A DNA stretch of 55,578 nt from Actinocatenispora comari (GTDB lineage: Bacteria; Actinomycetota; Actinomycetes; Mycobacteriales; Micromonosporaceae), in the NCBI RefSeq assembly GCF_017312725.1, contig NZ_BOPO01000038.1, positions 1 to 55,578 of the forward strand, in the 5' to 3' direction. Below the pieces are notes generated by a model, which ran no database searches, was not told the origin of the DNA, and saw nothing but the letters and a program-made list of their open reading frames with translations. Positions 48,185 to 55,578 of the stretch are shown here, in pieces. A program made the position numbers and the translations under genes. The stretch's first letter is position 1, and each line of letters begins with the position of its first letter.

Positions 48185-49363
48185 ATGCGCGACGCGGTCA
48201 TCGTCGAAGCGGTACGCACGCCGGTCGGGCGGCGCAAGGGCACGCTGGCCGGGGTGCACCCGGTCGATCTGTCTGCGCGGGTGCTGACCGCGCTGGCGGA
48301 GCGGTCCGGCATCGACCCGGCGCTGGTGGACGACGTGGTGTGGGGCTGCGTCAGCCAGGTCGGCGAGCAGTCCTGGAACATCGCCCGCAACGCGGTGCTC
48401 GCCGCGGGCTGGCCCGAGTCGGTGCCCGGCACCAGCATCGACCGGCAGTGCGGCTCCAGCCAGCAGGCGCTGCACTTCGCCGCCGCCGCCGTGGTCAGCG
48501 GCCAGTGCGACGTGGTGGTCGCCGGCGGCGTCGAGGCGATGACCCGGGTACCGATGGGATCCTCGGTCGGCCACGACGTCGGCACGCCGTTCGGCCCGCA
48601 GGTGCTCGCCCGGTACGACGGGGTCGAGGGCGTCACGCCGGGGCCGCTGCCGTTCAACCAGGGCGTCGGCGCCGAGCTCATCGCGCAGCGGTACGGGTTC
48701 GGCCGTACCCAGCTCGACGAGTACGCGCTGGCCAGCCACGCGAAGGCGGCGGCCGCGCAGGACGCCGGGCTGTTCGTGGACGAGATCGTCCCGGTACCGG
48801 TGGAGGGCGGCACGTTCGACGCCGACGAGGGCATCCGGCGGGACACCTCGCTGGCCAAGCTCGGTGAGCTGCCCACCCCGTTCCGGCCGGACGGGGTGGT
48901 GACCGCCGGGTCCGCCTCGCAGATCTCCGACGGCTCGGCGGCGATGCTGGTCACGACCAGCGAGAAGGCGCGCGAGCTGGGCCTGACCCCGATCGCCCGG
49001 GTGTATGCGACGGCGCTGGCCGCCGCCGACCCGGTGCTGATGCTGACCGCGCCGATGCCGGCCACCGAGAAGGTACTGGCGAAGGCCGGTCTCGGCATCG
49101 ACGACATCGGCGTGTTCGAGGTGAACGAGGCGTTCGCGCCGGTGCCGCTGGCCTGGCTGAAGGACACCGGCGCCGACCCGGAGCGGGTCAACCCGCGCGG
49201 CGGTGCGATCGCGCTCGGGCACCCGCTGGGCGGCTCCGGCGCCCGGCTGATGACCACGCTGCTGGGCGCGATGCGGGCCGGCGGCCACCGGTACGGGCTG
49301 CAGACGATGTGTGAGGGCGGCGGGATGGCCAACGCCACCGTGCTGGAGCTGCTCGGCTCCTGA
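48185..49363 (+). CDS. thiolase (acetyl-CoA C-acyltransferase)
   Basis: A 392-residue thiolase: AVIVEAVRTPVGRRKGTLAG, then GTSIDRQCGSSQQALHFAAA with the nucleophile Cys, VVVAGGVEAMTRVPMGSS, VFEVNEAFAPVPLAWL, NPRGGAIALGHPLGGSGARL with the His, and LQTMCEGGGMANATV with the second Cys. It condenses or cleaves acyl-CoA and acetyl-CoA. The S-Q-Q-A-L-H and E-A-F-A-P-V-P-L-A-W variants are those of the steroid/fatty-acid catabolic group. It is inserted, together with the DUF397 gene, in the otherwise conserved PH-crgA interval. A GGGGAG site precedes the ATG. Confidence 0.92.
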   Translation: MRDAVIVEAVRTPVGRRKGTLAGVHPVDLSARVLTALAERSGIDPALVDDVVWGCVSQVGEQSWNIARNAVLAAGWPESVPGTSIDRQCGSSQQALHFAAAAVVSGQCDVVVAGGVEAMTRVPMGSSVGHDVGTPFGPQVLARYDGVEGVTPGPLPFNQGVGAELIAQRYGFGRTQLDEYALASHAKAAAAQDAGLFVDEIVPVPVEGGTFDADEGIRRDTSLAKLGELPTPFRPDGVVTAGSASQISDGSAAMLVTTSEKARELGLTPIARVYATALAAADPVLMLTAPMPATEKVLAKAGLGIDDIGVFEVNEAFAPVPLAWLKDTGADPERVNPRGGAIALGHPLGGSGARLMTTLLGAMRAGGHRYGLQTMCEGGGMANATVLELLGS

Positions 49364-49479
49364 GCGCGGGCGGTTCCCGGCTCCTGAGCGGCGGGCGGCC
49401 GCTCGGCTCGGATCCGCCCGGCTGGGCGGTGGCTCGGAGGCTCCCACCGGCCGGACCGGACCGCGAGAACCGGGCGGCG

Positions 49480-49719
49480 TCACTCCATCGGCAGGTCGAA
49501 CTCGCCGTCCTTGGCGCCGCCGACGAACGCGTCCCACTCGGCCTGGGTGAAGACCAGCACCGGGCTGTCCGGGTCCTCGCCGTTGCGCATGCAGATCTTG
49601 TCCTCGACGAACGCCACCTCGATGCGGCCGCCGCCGGCCGGCGTCTCCTCGTCGGAGCCTCGCCACACCGCGTTGGTGAGGTCGGGGCATTCCTTCTTCT
49701 GCGACTCGGGCGCGGTCAT
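49480..49719 (-). CDS. DUF397 domain protein
   Basis: A 79-residue protein with the DUF397 pattern: DLTNAVWRGSDEETPAG, IEVAFVEDKICMRNGEDPDS and PVLVFTQAEWDAFVGGAKDG, EFDL. DUF397 proteins of actinomycetes usually pair with a DUF5753/XRE regulator in a toxin-antitoxin-like or developmental switch (the BldB/WhiJ-type). No such partner lies beside it here, so it is an orphan, perhaps working with one encoded elsewhere. Confidence 0.92.
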   Translation of the reverse strand: MTAPESQKKECPDLTNAVWRGSDEETPAGGGRIEVAFVEDKICMRNGEDPDSPVLVFTQAEWDAFVGGAKDGEFDLPME

Positions 49720-50026
49720 CGTCTCTCCTCAGCGGGCGGTACCGGCGCCGACCGGCGCCGGATTCGACGGTAGTCGGGCGGTTGGTCGGTCTCCGACCGG
49801 GTCAACGCGACGCGATGGACCGGCGTGCGCGCATACGGGCGTGATCAAGGACACAGGGCGAACCCGGCGTCGGAAATCGGACAGCCGGCGCGACGGGGGC
49901 GAAGCGGAGCTCGAGTGACCACGGCCACCGCGTCACGACACGTGCCAACAGAGTTATCCACAGTGTGGATAACTCTGTTGACGAGGCGATCCCGGGTAGC
50001 GCCAGGAGAGGTGCGACGGTGCCGGG
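49720..50026. other. 307-base stretch with a DnaA-box palindrome
   Basis: No gene is seen. The left edge holds the DUF397 promoter region on the minus strand and a GGTCGG-TCT-CCGACC inverted repeat near 49780. The right part holds the perfect DnaA-box palindrome at 49946-49980 and the end of crgA. Confidence 0.6.
49946..49980. promoter_or_regulatory. perfect 17+1+17 inverted repeat of two DnaA boxes
   Basis: The left arm CAACAGAGTTATCCACA is followed by a single G and the exact complement TGTGGATAACTCTGTTG. Each arm contains the consensus DnaA box TTATCCACA, so two boxes face each other head to head with one base between. It lies 46 bases beyond the 3' end of crgA, between two minus-strand genes. 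It could also fold as a stable hairpin and end the transcript of crgA. Confidence 0.8.
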
Positions 50027-50296
50027 TCAGCGCCACCGAGACAGCACGACGAGGCTCGCCACCAGCGCGGCGAAACCGATCGCGAGGTTCCAGTATCCCC
50101 AGGTCCCGACCGGGAAGAGCCCGCCGGAGAGGTAGTAGGTCACCAGCCAGCCGATCCCGACCACGATCAACACCAGCGCGGTGATCGGCACCCAGGTCGG
50201 GCTGGGCTTCTTCTTCGCCGCGGCGGTGCGCTCCTGCGGTCGCAGATCCGCGGGCGGCGTGTAAACCTTCTTCGTACGTACTCGCGACTTAGGCAC
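50027..50296 (-). CDS. crgA: cell division protein CrgA
   Basis: An 89-residue protein starting MPKSRVRTKKVYTPPADL with two membrane helices (VPITALVLIVVGIGWLVTYY, WNLAIGFAALVASLVVLSRW) and LSGGLFPVGTWGYWN between. This is the CrgA pattern: basic cytosolic N-terminus and two helices. CrgA localises FtsZ-ring partners and delays septation in actinomycetes. Its position, diverging from the DUF881 gene before pabA and pknB, is the conserved locus. Confidence 0.96.
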   Translation of the reverse strand: MPKSRVRTKKVYTPPADLRPQERTAAAKKKPSPTWVPITALVLIVVGIGWLVTYYLSGGLFPVGTWGYWNLAIGFAALVASLVVLSRWR

Positions 50297-50362
50297 GGTC
50301 TCTCCTGACAGGGGTTCCGGACGCTAGCGTAATCAAGGTTGGGCAGACCGCAAGGAGGAGGC

Positions 50363-51163
50363 GTGGCGGATTCCAGTCCCGCGGACCGGAACCCCGGGTT
50401 GCTCGCCCAATTCCTGCTGCCGCGCCGGCGCCCCGGCCGAAAGCCCGGTTGGTCTGCCATCGTGCCACTTGTGGTCGTTGCCGCGGGGTTCCTGTTCGCC
50501 ACCACCGCCAGTACCGCCCGTGGCACGCAGCTGCGGGAGGACCGCCGGGTGCAGCTCAGCGACGCGATCCGGCAGCGCCAGGCGGACGTGGCCCGCAGCG
50601 AGAAGCGGGCCGCCGCGCTGCGCGCCGAGGTCGAGGACGACACTAGCCGGCAGGGCCGCAACGACGCGCGCGTGCGTGACCAGCAGAAACGCGCCGACGG
50701 GAGCAAGGCCGACGCCGGCCTGACCGCGGTGCACGGCCCGGCGCTCACGGTCACTCTGAACGACGCGCCCCGCCAGCCGGACCGGCAGCTGCCCAGCGGC
50801 GCGACCGCCGACGACGTGGTGGTACACCAGCAGGACGTGCAGGCGGTCGTCAACGCGCTGTGGGCCGGTGGCGCCGAGGCGATGTCCATCATGAACGTCC
50901 GGGTCGTTTCGACCAGCGCGGTACGCTGCGTCGGCAACACGCTCCTGCTGTCCGGCCAGGTGTTCTCGCCGCCGTTCGTGATCGTGGCGATCGGTGACCG
51001 GGGCCGGATGAACGCGGCGCTCGACGCCGCACCGGGCGTGCGTGCCTTCCGCGCCGCGGCCAAGGACTGGGGTCTCGGCTACGAGGTCAAGGAGGACGAC
51101 GACGTGCGGCTGCCGGCGTACGACGGGTCCTCGTCCCTGTCCGACGCCCGAGTGCCGCGGTAG
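50363..51163 (+). CDS. DUF881 family membrane protein
   Basis: A 266-residue protein from GTG after AAGGAGGAG. One N-terminal helix (WSAIVPLVVVAAGFLFATTA) precedes a coiled-coil (LREDRRVQLSDAIRQRQADV, ARSEKRAAALRAEVEDDTSR) and a DUF881 domain (GPALTVTLNDAPRQPDRQLP, VVHQQDVQAVVNALWAGGAE, MNVRVVSTSAVRCVGNTLLL). It is the neighbour of crgA in all actinobacteria (Rv0012 position) and is thought to belong with division or wall synthesis. First gene of a four-gene run ending with pabA. Confidence 0.92.
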   Translation: MADSSPADRNPGLLAQFLLPRRRPGRKPGWSAIVPLVVVAAGFLFATTASTARGTQLREDRRVQLSDAIRQRQADVARSEKRAAALRAEVEDDTSRQGRNDARVRDQQKRADGSKADAGLTAVHGPALTVTLNDAPRQPDRQLPSGATADDVVVHQQDVQAVVNALWAGGAEAMSIMNVRVVSTSAVRCVGNTLLLSGQVFSPPFVIVAIGDRGRMNAALDAAPGVRAFRAAAKDWGLGYEVKEDDDVRLPAYDGSSSLSDARVPR

Positions 51164-51198
51164 GAACGGATGCGAGCCGATCATCCCGCGGAGGGCAC

Positions 51199-52020
51199 GT
51201 GAGCTACTGGGGGCCGGAGGAAGGCCGGGGCTGGCGCCCGGACGACGACGAGACGGTCGTCATGCCGGCCGTGCCCGCCGAGATCCGGTCCCACCGGGCC
51301 CGGGGACGGGGCCGCGGCCGGGGCGCCGGGCGGCCCGAGCCGGCCGCCGCGGTGCCGCCGCACGTCGACGGGCCGGCGCGCCGTGCCGTCCGCGGCATCG
51401 GTGAGGTGCTCATCACCTGCGGGCTGATCGTGATGCTGTTCGCCGGGTACGAGATCTGGGGCAAGCAGATCGTCATCCACAAGCAGCAGGACAAGTACGA
51501 GCAGCAGCTGCAACGGGCCTGGCAGGACCCGCCGAAGAAGGCGGACGACGCGCCGCCGCTGCCCGGCCAGGCGCTGGCCCGGCTGTACATTCCGCGGTTC
51601 GGCATCGAGCTGATCGTGGTGCAGGGCGTGACGCCGGAGGACATCCGCAACGCACCCGGCCACTACCCCGACTCGGCGATGCCCGGCCAGATCGGCAACT
51701 TCGCCGTCGCCGGCCACCGCGAGGACGCGATCTTCCCCCGCAACTTCGACAAGCTGCGGATGGGCGACGACATCATCGTGCAGACCCGTACCACCTGGTT
51801 CGTCTACCGCACCTACCAGCAGCAGATCGTCGACCCGCACCAGGTGGACGTGGTCAACCCGGTGCCGGGCGAGCCCGCGGACGCCAAGCCGACGAAGGCG
51901 CTGGTCACGCTCACCACCTGCAATCCGTGGTGGGACAACTACCAGCGGCTGATCTACCACGGCAAGCTGGTCCGTCAGATGCCCACCGCGGACGGCATGC
52001 CGAAGGAACTGAAGGGCTGA
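51199..52020 (+). CDS. class E sortase
   Basis: A 273-residue sortase with a cytosolic basic/acidic N-terminus (RGRGRGRGAGRPEP), one membrane helix (EVLITCGLIVMLFAGYEIWG) and an extracellular beta-barrel. Active residues: His in FAVAGHREDAI, Cys241 in TLTTCNP and Arg250 in NYQRLIYHGKL. Class E sortases anchor LAxTG-type surface proteins to the wall, in Streptomyces the long chaplins. No LAxTG or LPxTG protein is found in this window, including the two exported proteins at 30-33 kb. It lies 36 bases after the DUF881 gene. Confidence 0.93.
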   Translation: MSYWGPEEGRGWRPDDDETVVMPAVPAEIRSHRARGRGRGRGAGRPEPAAAVPPHVDGPARRAVRGIGEVLITCGLIVMLFAGYEIWGKQIVIHKQQDKYEQQLQRAWQDPPKKADDAPPLPGQALARLYIPRFGIELIVVQGVTPEDIRNAPGHYPDSAMPGQIGNFAVAGHREDAIFPRNFDKLRMGDDIIVQTRTTWFVYRTYQQQIVDPHQVDVVNPVPGEPADAKPTKALVTLTTCNPWWDNYQRLIYHGKLVRQMPTADGMPKELKG

Positions 52021-52023
52021 CGC

Positions 52024-52281
52024 ATGTACGGGTGGATCTGGCGCAAGCTCCCGTTCGGCCTGCCCGGGAAGCTGATCGGCACGCTGGTGCTGGTCGTCGG
52101 CGCCGCCGCGCTGTTGTGGTACCTGGTGTTCCCGGCCATCGACCCGATCCTGCCGTTCAACGACGTCCAGGTCACCGGCCCGGGCGACGGTTCCGGCCAG
52201 GGCAACGGCGCCGGCCACGGCAGCGGTGCGCCGAGCCCGACGCCGCACCGCACCGGCGGCTCCGACCTCCCCGGCAACTGA
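52024..52281 (+). CDS. small membrane protein downstream of the sortase gene
   Basis: An 85-residue protein starting MYGWIWRKLPFGLPGKLIGT, only three bases after the sortase stop. One helix (IGTLVLVVGAAALLWYLVFP) is followed by an outward-facing tail rich in Gly, Asn, Ser, Pro (GDGSGQGNGAGHGSGAPSPT). Similar small proteins follow class E sortase genes in related actinomycetes. Likely part of the same operon; function unknown. Confidence 0.8.
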   Translation: MYGWIWRKLPFGLPGKLIGTLVLVVGAAALLWYLVFPAIDPILPFNDVQVTGPGDGSGQGNGAGHGSGAPSPTPHRTGGSDLPGN

Positions 52282-52320
52282 GCTGCGGCGCCGCACCGGG
52301 CACGTCCTAGACTTCCTGCC

Positions 52321-52971
52321 ATGGGTACCCGGGTGCTGGTGGTGGACAACTACGACTCGTTCGTGTTCAACCTCGTGCAATACCTCGGCCAGCTCGGGGT
52401 GGACTGCCTGGTCCGCCGGAACGACGAGCTGACCGTCGACGAGGCGCTCGGGCTGGACGTGGCCGGCGTGCTGCTCTCACCCGGCCCCGGCACGCCGGAC
52501 CGCGCCGGCATCTGCGTCCCGCTGGTCACCGCCGCCGCCGGCCGGCTGCCGATCTTCGGCGTCTGCCTCGGCCACCAGGCCATCGCCGAGGCGTACGGGG
52601 CGACCGTGACGCGGGCGCCGGAGCTGCTGCACGGCAAGACCAGCGAGGTGCATCACACCGGCGTCGGGGTGCTCGCCGGCCTGCCCGAGCCGTTCACCGC
52701 CACCCGGTACCACTCGCTCGCGGTCACCGAGTCGACCCTGCCGCCCGAGCTGGTCGTCACCGGGCGCACCGAGTCCGGCGTGGTGATGGCGATGCGACAC
52801 CGCGACCTCGCGATCGAGGGCGTGCAGTTCCACCCCGAGTCGGTGCTCACCCAGGGCGGTCACCTGATGCTGGCGAACTGGCTGGCCGGCTGCGGCCACC
52901 CGGAGGCGCTGGCGCTCGCCCCGGCCCTGGCCGAGCAGGTCGAGCGCCGCCGCCTCGTCGCCGCCGGCTGA
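52321..52971 (+). CDS. pabA: aminodeoxychorismate/anthranilate synthase glutamine amidotransferase component
   Basis: A 216-residue class I glutamine amidotransferase: VLVVDNYDSFVFNLVQYLGQ, LLSPGPGTPD, the nucleophile Cys in IFGVCLGHQAIAEAYG, the HGKTSEVHHTG loop, and IEGVQFHPESVLTQGG with His and Glu. It hands ammonia from glutamine to chorismate-using partners in folate or tryptophan synthesis; the partner is not in the window. TAGACT at 52308-52313 is seven bases from the ATG, so it may have its own leaderless promoter. It is convergent with pknB (13 bases between the stops), as in other actinobacteria. Confidence 0.92.
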   Translation: MGTRVLVVDNYDSFVFNLVQYLGQLGVDCLVRRNDELTVDEALGLDVAGVLLSPGPGTPDRAGICVPLVTAAAGRLPIFGVCLGHQAIAEAYGATVTRAPELLHGKTSEVHHTGVGVLAGLPEPFTATRYHSLAVTESTLPPELVVTGRTESGVVMAMRHRDLAIEGVQFHPESVLTQGGHLMLANWLAGCGHPEALALAPALAEQVERRRLVAAG

Positions 52972-52984
52972 CCGGCGGCGACAC

Positions 52985-54772
52985 TCAGTCGCCGCCGCCC
53001 CCATCGGTCGGGAACGGGAATCCGGGCGACGAGGGAGTGCTGCTCGGCGTTTCGCTCGGGCTCGGGGACGCCGAACCGGTCGGGCTGGGCGACTTCGACT
53101 GGCCGACCGCCACCGTGATGGTGACCTGCGAGCCGCGCACCGCGAACTCGCCGCCGTTCGGCGTCTGGCTGGTCACCGTGCCCTGCTTCTCGCTCGACTC
53201 GGTGTCGGGCTGCACGGTGATGTCGGTGAAGCCGGCGTTGCGCAGCTGCTGCTCCGCCTCGGACTGCATCTTGCCGACCACCGACGGCACCTTGGTCTCG
53301 TTGCCCTTCGAGATGTGCACCGTGACCGTGGAATCGATGGCCAGCTCGCTGCCCTTCTCGGGATCGGTGTCGACCACCGTGCCCTTCGCGTTCTCGCTGT
53401 CCACCTCGGTGAACCGGGCCTTCAGGTGGTGCAGCTCCAGCGTGCTCTTGGCCGCGTCCCGGCTGAACCCGGTCACGTCCGGCACCTTGACCGTCTGCGG
53501 GCCGCTGCCGATCGTCAACGTCACCTGGGTGCTGGTCGCGATCTTCTTGTTCGCCTGCGGCGTCGGCACCTCCTCGATCACCTTGCCCTGCTGCGCCTTC
53601 GTCGACTTCGCGGTGCGCTGCTCGACGTGCCGGAAGCCGGCGGTGTGCAGGGTCGTGATCGCGGTGGCGGTCGGCTTGCCCTTGACGTTCGGCAGCACCG
53701 CCTTCGCGCTGTGGTCCGACTGCAGGTAGAGGCCGATACCGACCGCGGCGACGCCGAGCACCACCAGCAGCGCCAGCGAGACGAGCACCCACACGGCGCG
53801 GCGGCGGCGCTGCGGGTCGGTCACCCGGGCGGCCGGCTGGGTACCGGTGTCGCCGCCGGCACCGCCCGCCGCCCCCAACACCTGGGTACGCCCCTCCTGC
53901 GGTGGCGGCGGGGTGGCCAGCACCGGCCGACCGTTCGCCGCCCGCAGCATGTCGGCGCGCATCTCCGCGGCGCTCTGGTACCGGTTGGCGGGGTTCTTGG
54001 CGAGCGCCTTCAACACCACCGAGTCGACGTCCGGCGGCACGTCCGGGTTGCGCTGGCTCGGCGGCTTCGGCTCCTCCCGGACGTGCTGGTAGGCGACGCT
54101 GACCGGGCTGTCGCCGGTGAACGGCGGCTGGCCGGTGAGCAGCTCGAACAGCACGCAGCCGGTGGCGTACACGTCGGAGCGGGCGTCGACGGTCTCGCCG
54201 CGCGCCTGCTCCGGCGACAGGTACTGCGCGGTGCCGATGACGGCGCTGGTCTGGGTCATCGTGGTGGTGGTGCTGGCGACCGCGCGGGCGATGCCGAAGT
54301 CCATCACCTTGACCTGACCGGCGTCGGTCAACATGATGTTGCCGGGCTTGATGTCGCGGTGGATGATGCCGTGCCGGTGGCTGAACTCCAGCGCCGAGCA
54401 GACGTCCGCGGTGATCTCCAGCGCGGACTTCGGCGGCAGCGGCCCCTCGGCGGTCAGCACCTCCTTGAGGGTCCGTCCGCTGACGAACTCCATCACGATG
54501 TACGGCAGCGCCTCGCCGTCGGCGCCCTTCTCCTCGCCGGTGTCGTACACCGCGACGATGGCCGGGTGGTTCAGCGAGGCGGCGTTCTGCGCCTCGCGCC
54601 GGAACCGGGCCTGGAAGGTGGCGTCCCGGGCCAGGTCGGTGCGCAGCATCTTGATCGCCACGTCCCGGCCGAGCCGCTGGTCGAGGCCCTTGTGCACCTC
54701 GGCCATGCCGCCGTAGCCGATCAGCTCGCCGACCTCGTACCGGTGACCGAGCACCCGGTCCTCGTCGGTCAC
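52985..54772 (-). CDS. pknB: Ser/Thr protein kinase PknB with PASTA domains
   Basis: A 595-residue kinase starting at the GTG at 54772 (TDEDRVLGHRYEVGELIGYG). The kinase domain shows GGMAEV, Lys41 in DVAIKMLR, HRDIKPGNIML near residue 137, MDFGIARA and the T-rich activation segment STTTTMTQTSAVIGTAQYLS. One membrane helix (AVWVLVSLALLVVLGVAAVG) is followed by three PASTA repeats (VLPNVKGKPTATAITTLHTA, VKVPDVTGFSRDAAKSTLEL, TKVPSVVGKMQSEAEQQLRN) and a Ser/Pro tail. PknB senses lipid II or muropeptides and controls wall growth and division. It overlaps the upstream kinase by four bases (GTGA). Confidence 0.95.
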   Translation of the reverse strand: MTDEDRVLGHRYEVGELIGYGGMAEVHKGLDQRLGRDVAIKMLRTDLARDATFQARFRREAQNAASLNHPAIVAVYDTGEEKGADGEALPYIVMEFVSGRTLKEVLTAEGPLPPKSALEITADVCSALEFSHRHGIIHRDIKPGNIMLTDAGQVKVMDFGIARAVASTTTTMTQTSAVIGTAQYLSPEQARGETVDARSDVYATGCVLFELLTGQPPFTGDSPVSVAYQHVREEPKPPSQRNPDVPPDVDSVVLKALAKNPANRYQSAAEMRADMLRAANGRPVLATPPPPQEGRTQVLGAAGGAGGDTGTQPAARVTDPQRRRRAVWVLVSLALLVVLGVAAVGIGLYLQSDHSAKAVLPNVKGKPTATAITTLHTAGFRHVEQRTAKSTKAQQGKVIEEVPTPQANKKIATSTQVTLTIGSGPQTVKVPDVTGFSRDAAKSTLELHHLKARFTEVDSENAKGTVVDTDPEKGSELAIDSTVTVHISKGNETKVPSVVGKMQSEAEQQLRNAGFTDITVQPDTESSEKQGTVTSQTPNGGEFAVRGSQVTITVAVGQSKSPSPTGSASPSPSETPSSTPSSPGFPFPTDGGGGD

Positions 54773-55578
54773 GGGGAGTCCTCCCCGAGGCCGAACGGTC
54801 CCGTGTCGCGGCCGGACAGCGCGTCGTTGTTGCCGGTCCCGCCGCCGTCGCTGGTGGTGGGGGACGGGTTGCCGCCCGGCGTGGTCGGCGCGGTCGACGG
54901 CGAGTTGCCGCCACCCGGCGACGACGGGTCGAGCGACGGCATGTGGTCCTTGCCGCCGTTCCCGTTCCCGTTGTCGTCGCCGTTCCCGTTGCCGTTCCCG
55001 TTTCCGTTGCCGAAGCCGCCGGTGGACACGTAGACGAGGACGTTGTCGCCCTTGTGCAGTGCCGAGCCGTCGTTGCGCGCCGGCACGCAGTTGACCACCT
55101 GCCCGGCCGACGGCTGGAAGACGTTCTTGTACTTCTTGATCGGGTTGAGCCCCTTGTCGGTCAGCTCCTGCTGGACGTCGTCCCACGACTTGTTCTGGCA
55201 GGAGTCGACATCGAAGTCGACCGTGTCGTTCTGCGACGCCTTGGCGCTGGGCGAGTGGGTGGTGTTGCCGCTGGCCCGGTTGTCGTCGCCGCTTCCGCTG
55301 GTCAGCGCGTACGCGATGGCCCCGACGCCGCCGAGCACGACGACCACCGCGAGCACGATCGCGGCGATCTTCAGCCCCCGGCCGTTGCCGCCGCGCTGCG
55401 GCGCGGCGCCGGCGTACTCGTCGTTGCGTTCGTAGCCGGTGTTCATCGGTGGCCCGGACGGCACCGCCGCCGCGCCGCGCGAGTAGCCGCCGGCGCCGCT
55501 GGTCGGCGCGTACCCACCGGGGCCGCTGGTCGGCGCGCCGGCCGGCAGCACCGAGGTGTGCTGCGGCCCCCCGGCCCC
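54769..55578 (-). CDS. pknA: Ser/Thr protein kinase PknA, C-terminal part (gene continues beyond the window)
   Basis: The frame is open to the window edge at 55578, so the kinase domain lies outside. The visible 269 residues are a Gly/Pro/Ser-rich linker (GPGGYAPTSGAGGYSRGAAA), one membrane helix (LKIAAIVLAVVVVLGGVGAI), a PASTA-like extracellular domain (DVDSCQNKSWDDVQQELTDK, LNPIKKYKNVF, HKGDNVLVYVSTGG) and a run of alternating Gly-Asn (about 20 residues) before an acidic Pro/Ser tail. The place just before pknB with a four-base overlap identifies it as pknA. pbpA and rodA would be expected further right. Confidence 0.82.
   Translation of the reverse strand, partial: GAGGPQHTSVLPAGAPTSGPGGYAPTSGAGGYSRGAAAVPSGPPMNTGYERNDEYAGAAPQRGGNGRGLKIAAIVLAVVVVLGGVGAIAYALTSGSGDDNRASGNTTHSPSAKASQNDTVDFDVDSCQNKSWDDVQQELTDKGLNPIKKYKNVFQPSAGQVVNCVPARNDGSALHKGDNVLVYVSTGGFGNGNGNGNGNGDDNGNGNGGKDHMPSLDPSSPGGGNSPSTAPTTPGGNPSPTTSDGGGTGNNDALSGRDTGPFGLGEDSP

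Overview
The window is very GC-rich actinobacterial chromosome with dense genes, frequent GTG starts, GTGA/ATGA overlaps and many leaderless-type promoters. The right-hand block (ppiA, rhomboid, PH-domain protein, crgA, DUF881 protein, class E sortase, pabA, pknB, pknA) matches the conserved origin-proximal gene order of Actinobacteria. A six-repeat chaplin-like surface protein, crgA and a DnaA-box/parS cluster fit a spore- or hypha-forming actinomycete, most likely of the Micromonosporaceae; that family assignment is inference and the genus cannot be told.

Left end (1-1183): the worn edge of an integrated element. It holds the C-terminal part of an IS3-family transposase, a tyrosine-integrase fragment cut off exactly at the IS end, a small conserved gene with a one-base deletion, and the 3' end of a tRNA/tmRNA-type gene that looks like an attachment site. 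Ordinary chromosome follows.

Region 1.3-25.6 kb: mostly single-gene housekeeping and accessory functions (DinB-like protein, two phosphotransferases, two amidohydrolases, SDR, AhpD-like protein, MFS exporter, GNATs, YbaK-like deacylase, DsbA-like oxidoreductase, SGNH hydrolase). A FAD monooxygenase and a TetR regulator diverge across a perfect inverted-repeat operator. One gene (21615-22477) is frameshifted at a perfect 24-bp palindrome. A cluster of DnaA boxes and a one-mismatch parS site lie at 14.52-14.72 kb. An XRE/NB-ARC/TPR STAND-type regulator closes the region.

Region 26-36 kb: a leucine/isovalerate-type catabolic set in two blocks, biotin carboxylase plus HMG-CoA lyase, and carboxyltransferase plus acyl-CoA dehydrogenase. 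Each block is preceded by the same 18-bp operator-like motif. Between them sit a Uma2-like nuclease gene, an F420-type luciferase-like oxidoreductase, and two exported repeat proteins, one of which has six chaplin-like domains. No biotin carrier protein is encoded in the window.

Region 36-49.8 kb: a Tat-exported M15 peptidase, PEBP protein, acyl-hydrolase, second MFS exporter, class C beta-lactamase-like hydrolase, PLP aminotransferase, CorA, a helical-repeat membrane protein, PpiA, rhomboid, PH-domain protein, thiolase and a lone DUF397 protein.

Right end (49.9-55.6 kb): a perfect 17+1+17 palindrome made of two DnaA boxes, then crgA and the conserved division/cell-wall signalling block. pknB and the partial pknA overlap by four bases and are transcribed leftward toward pabA.
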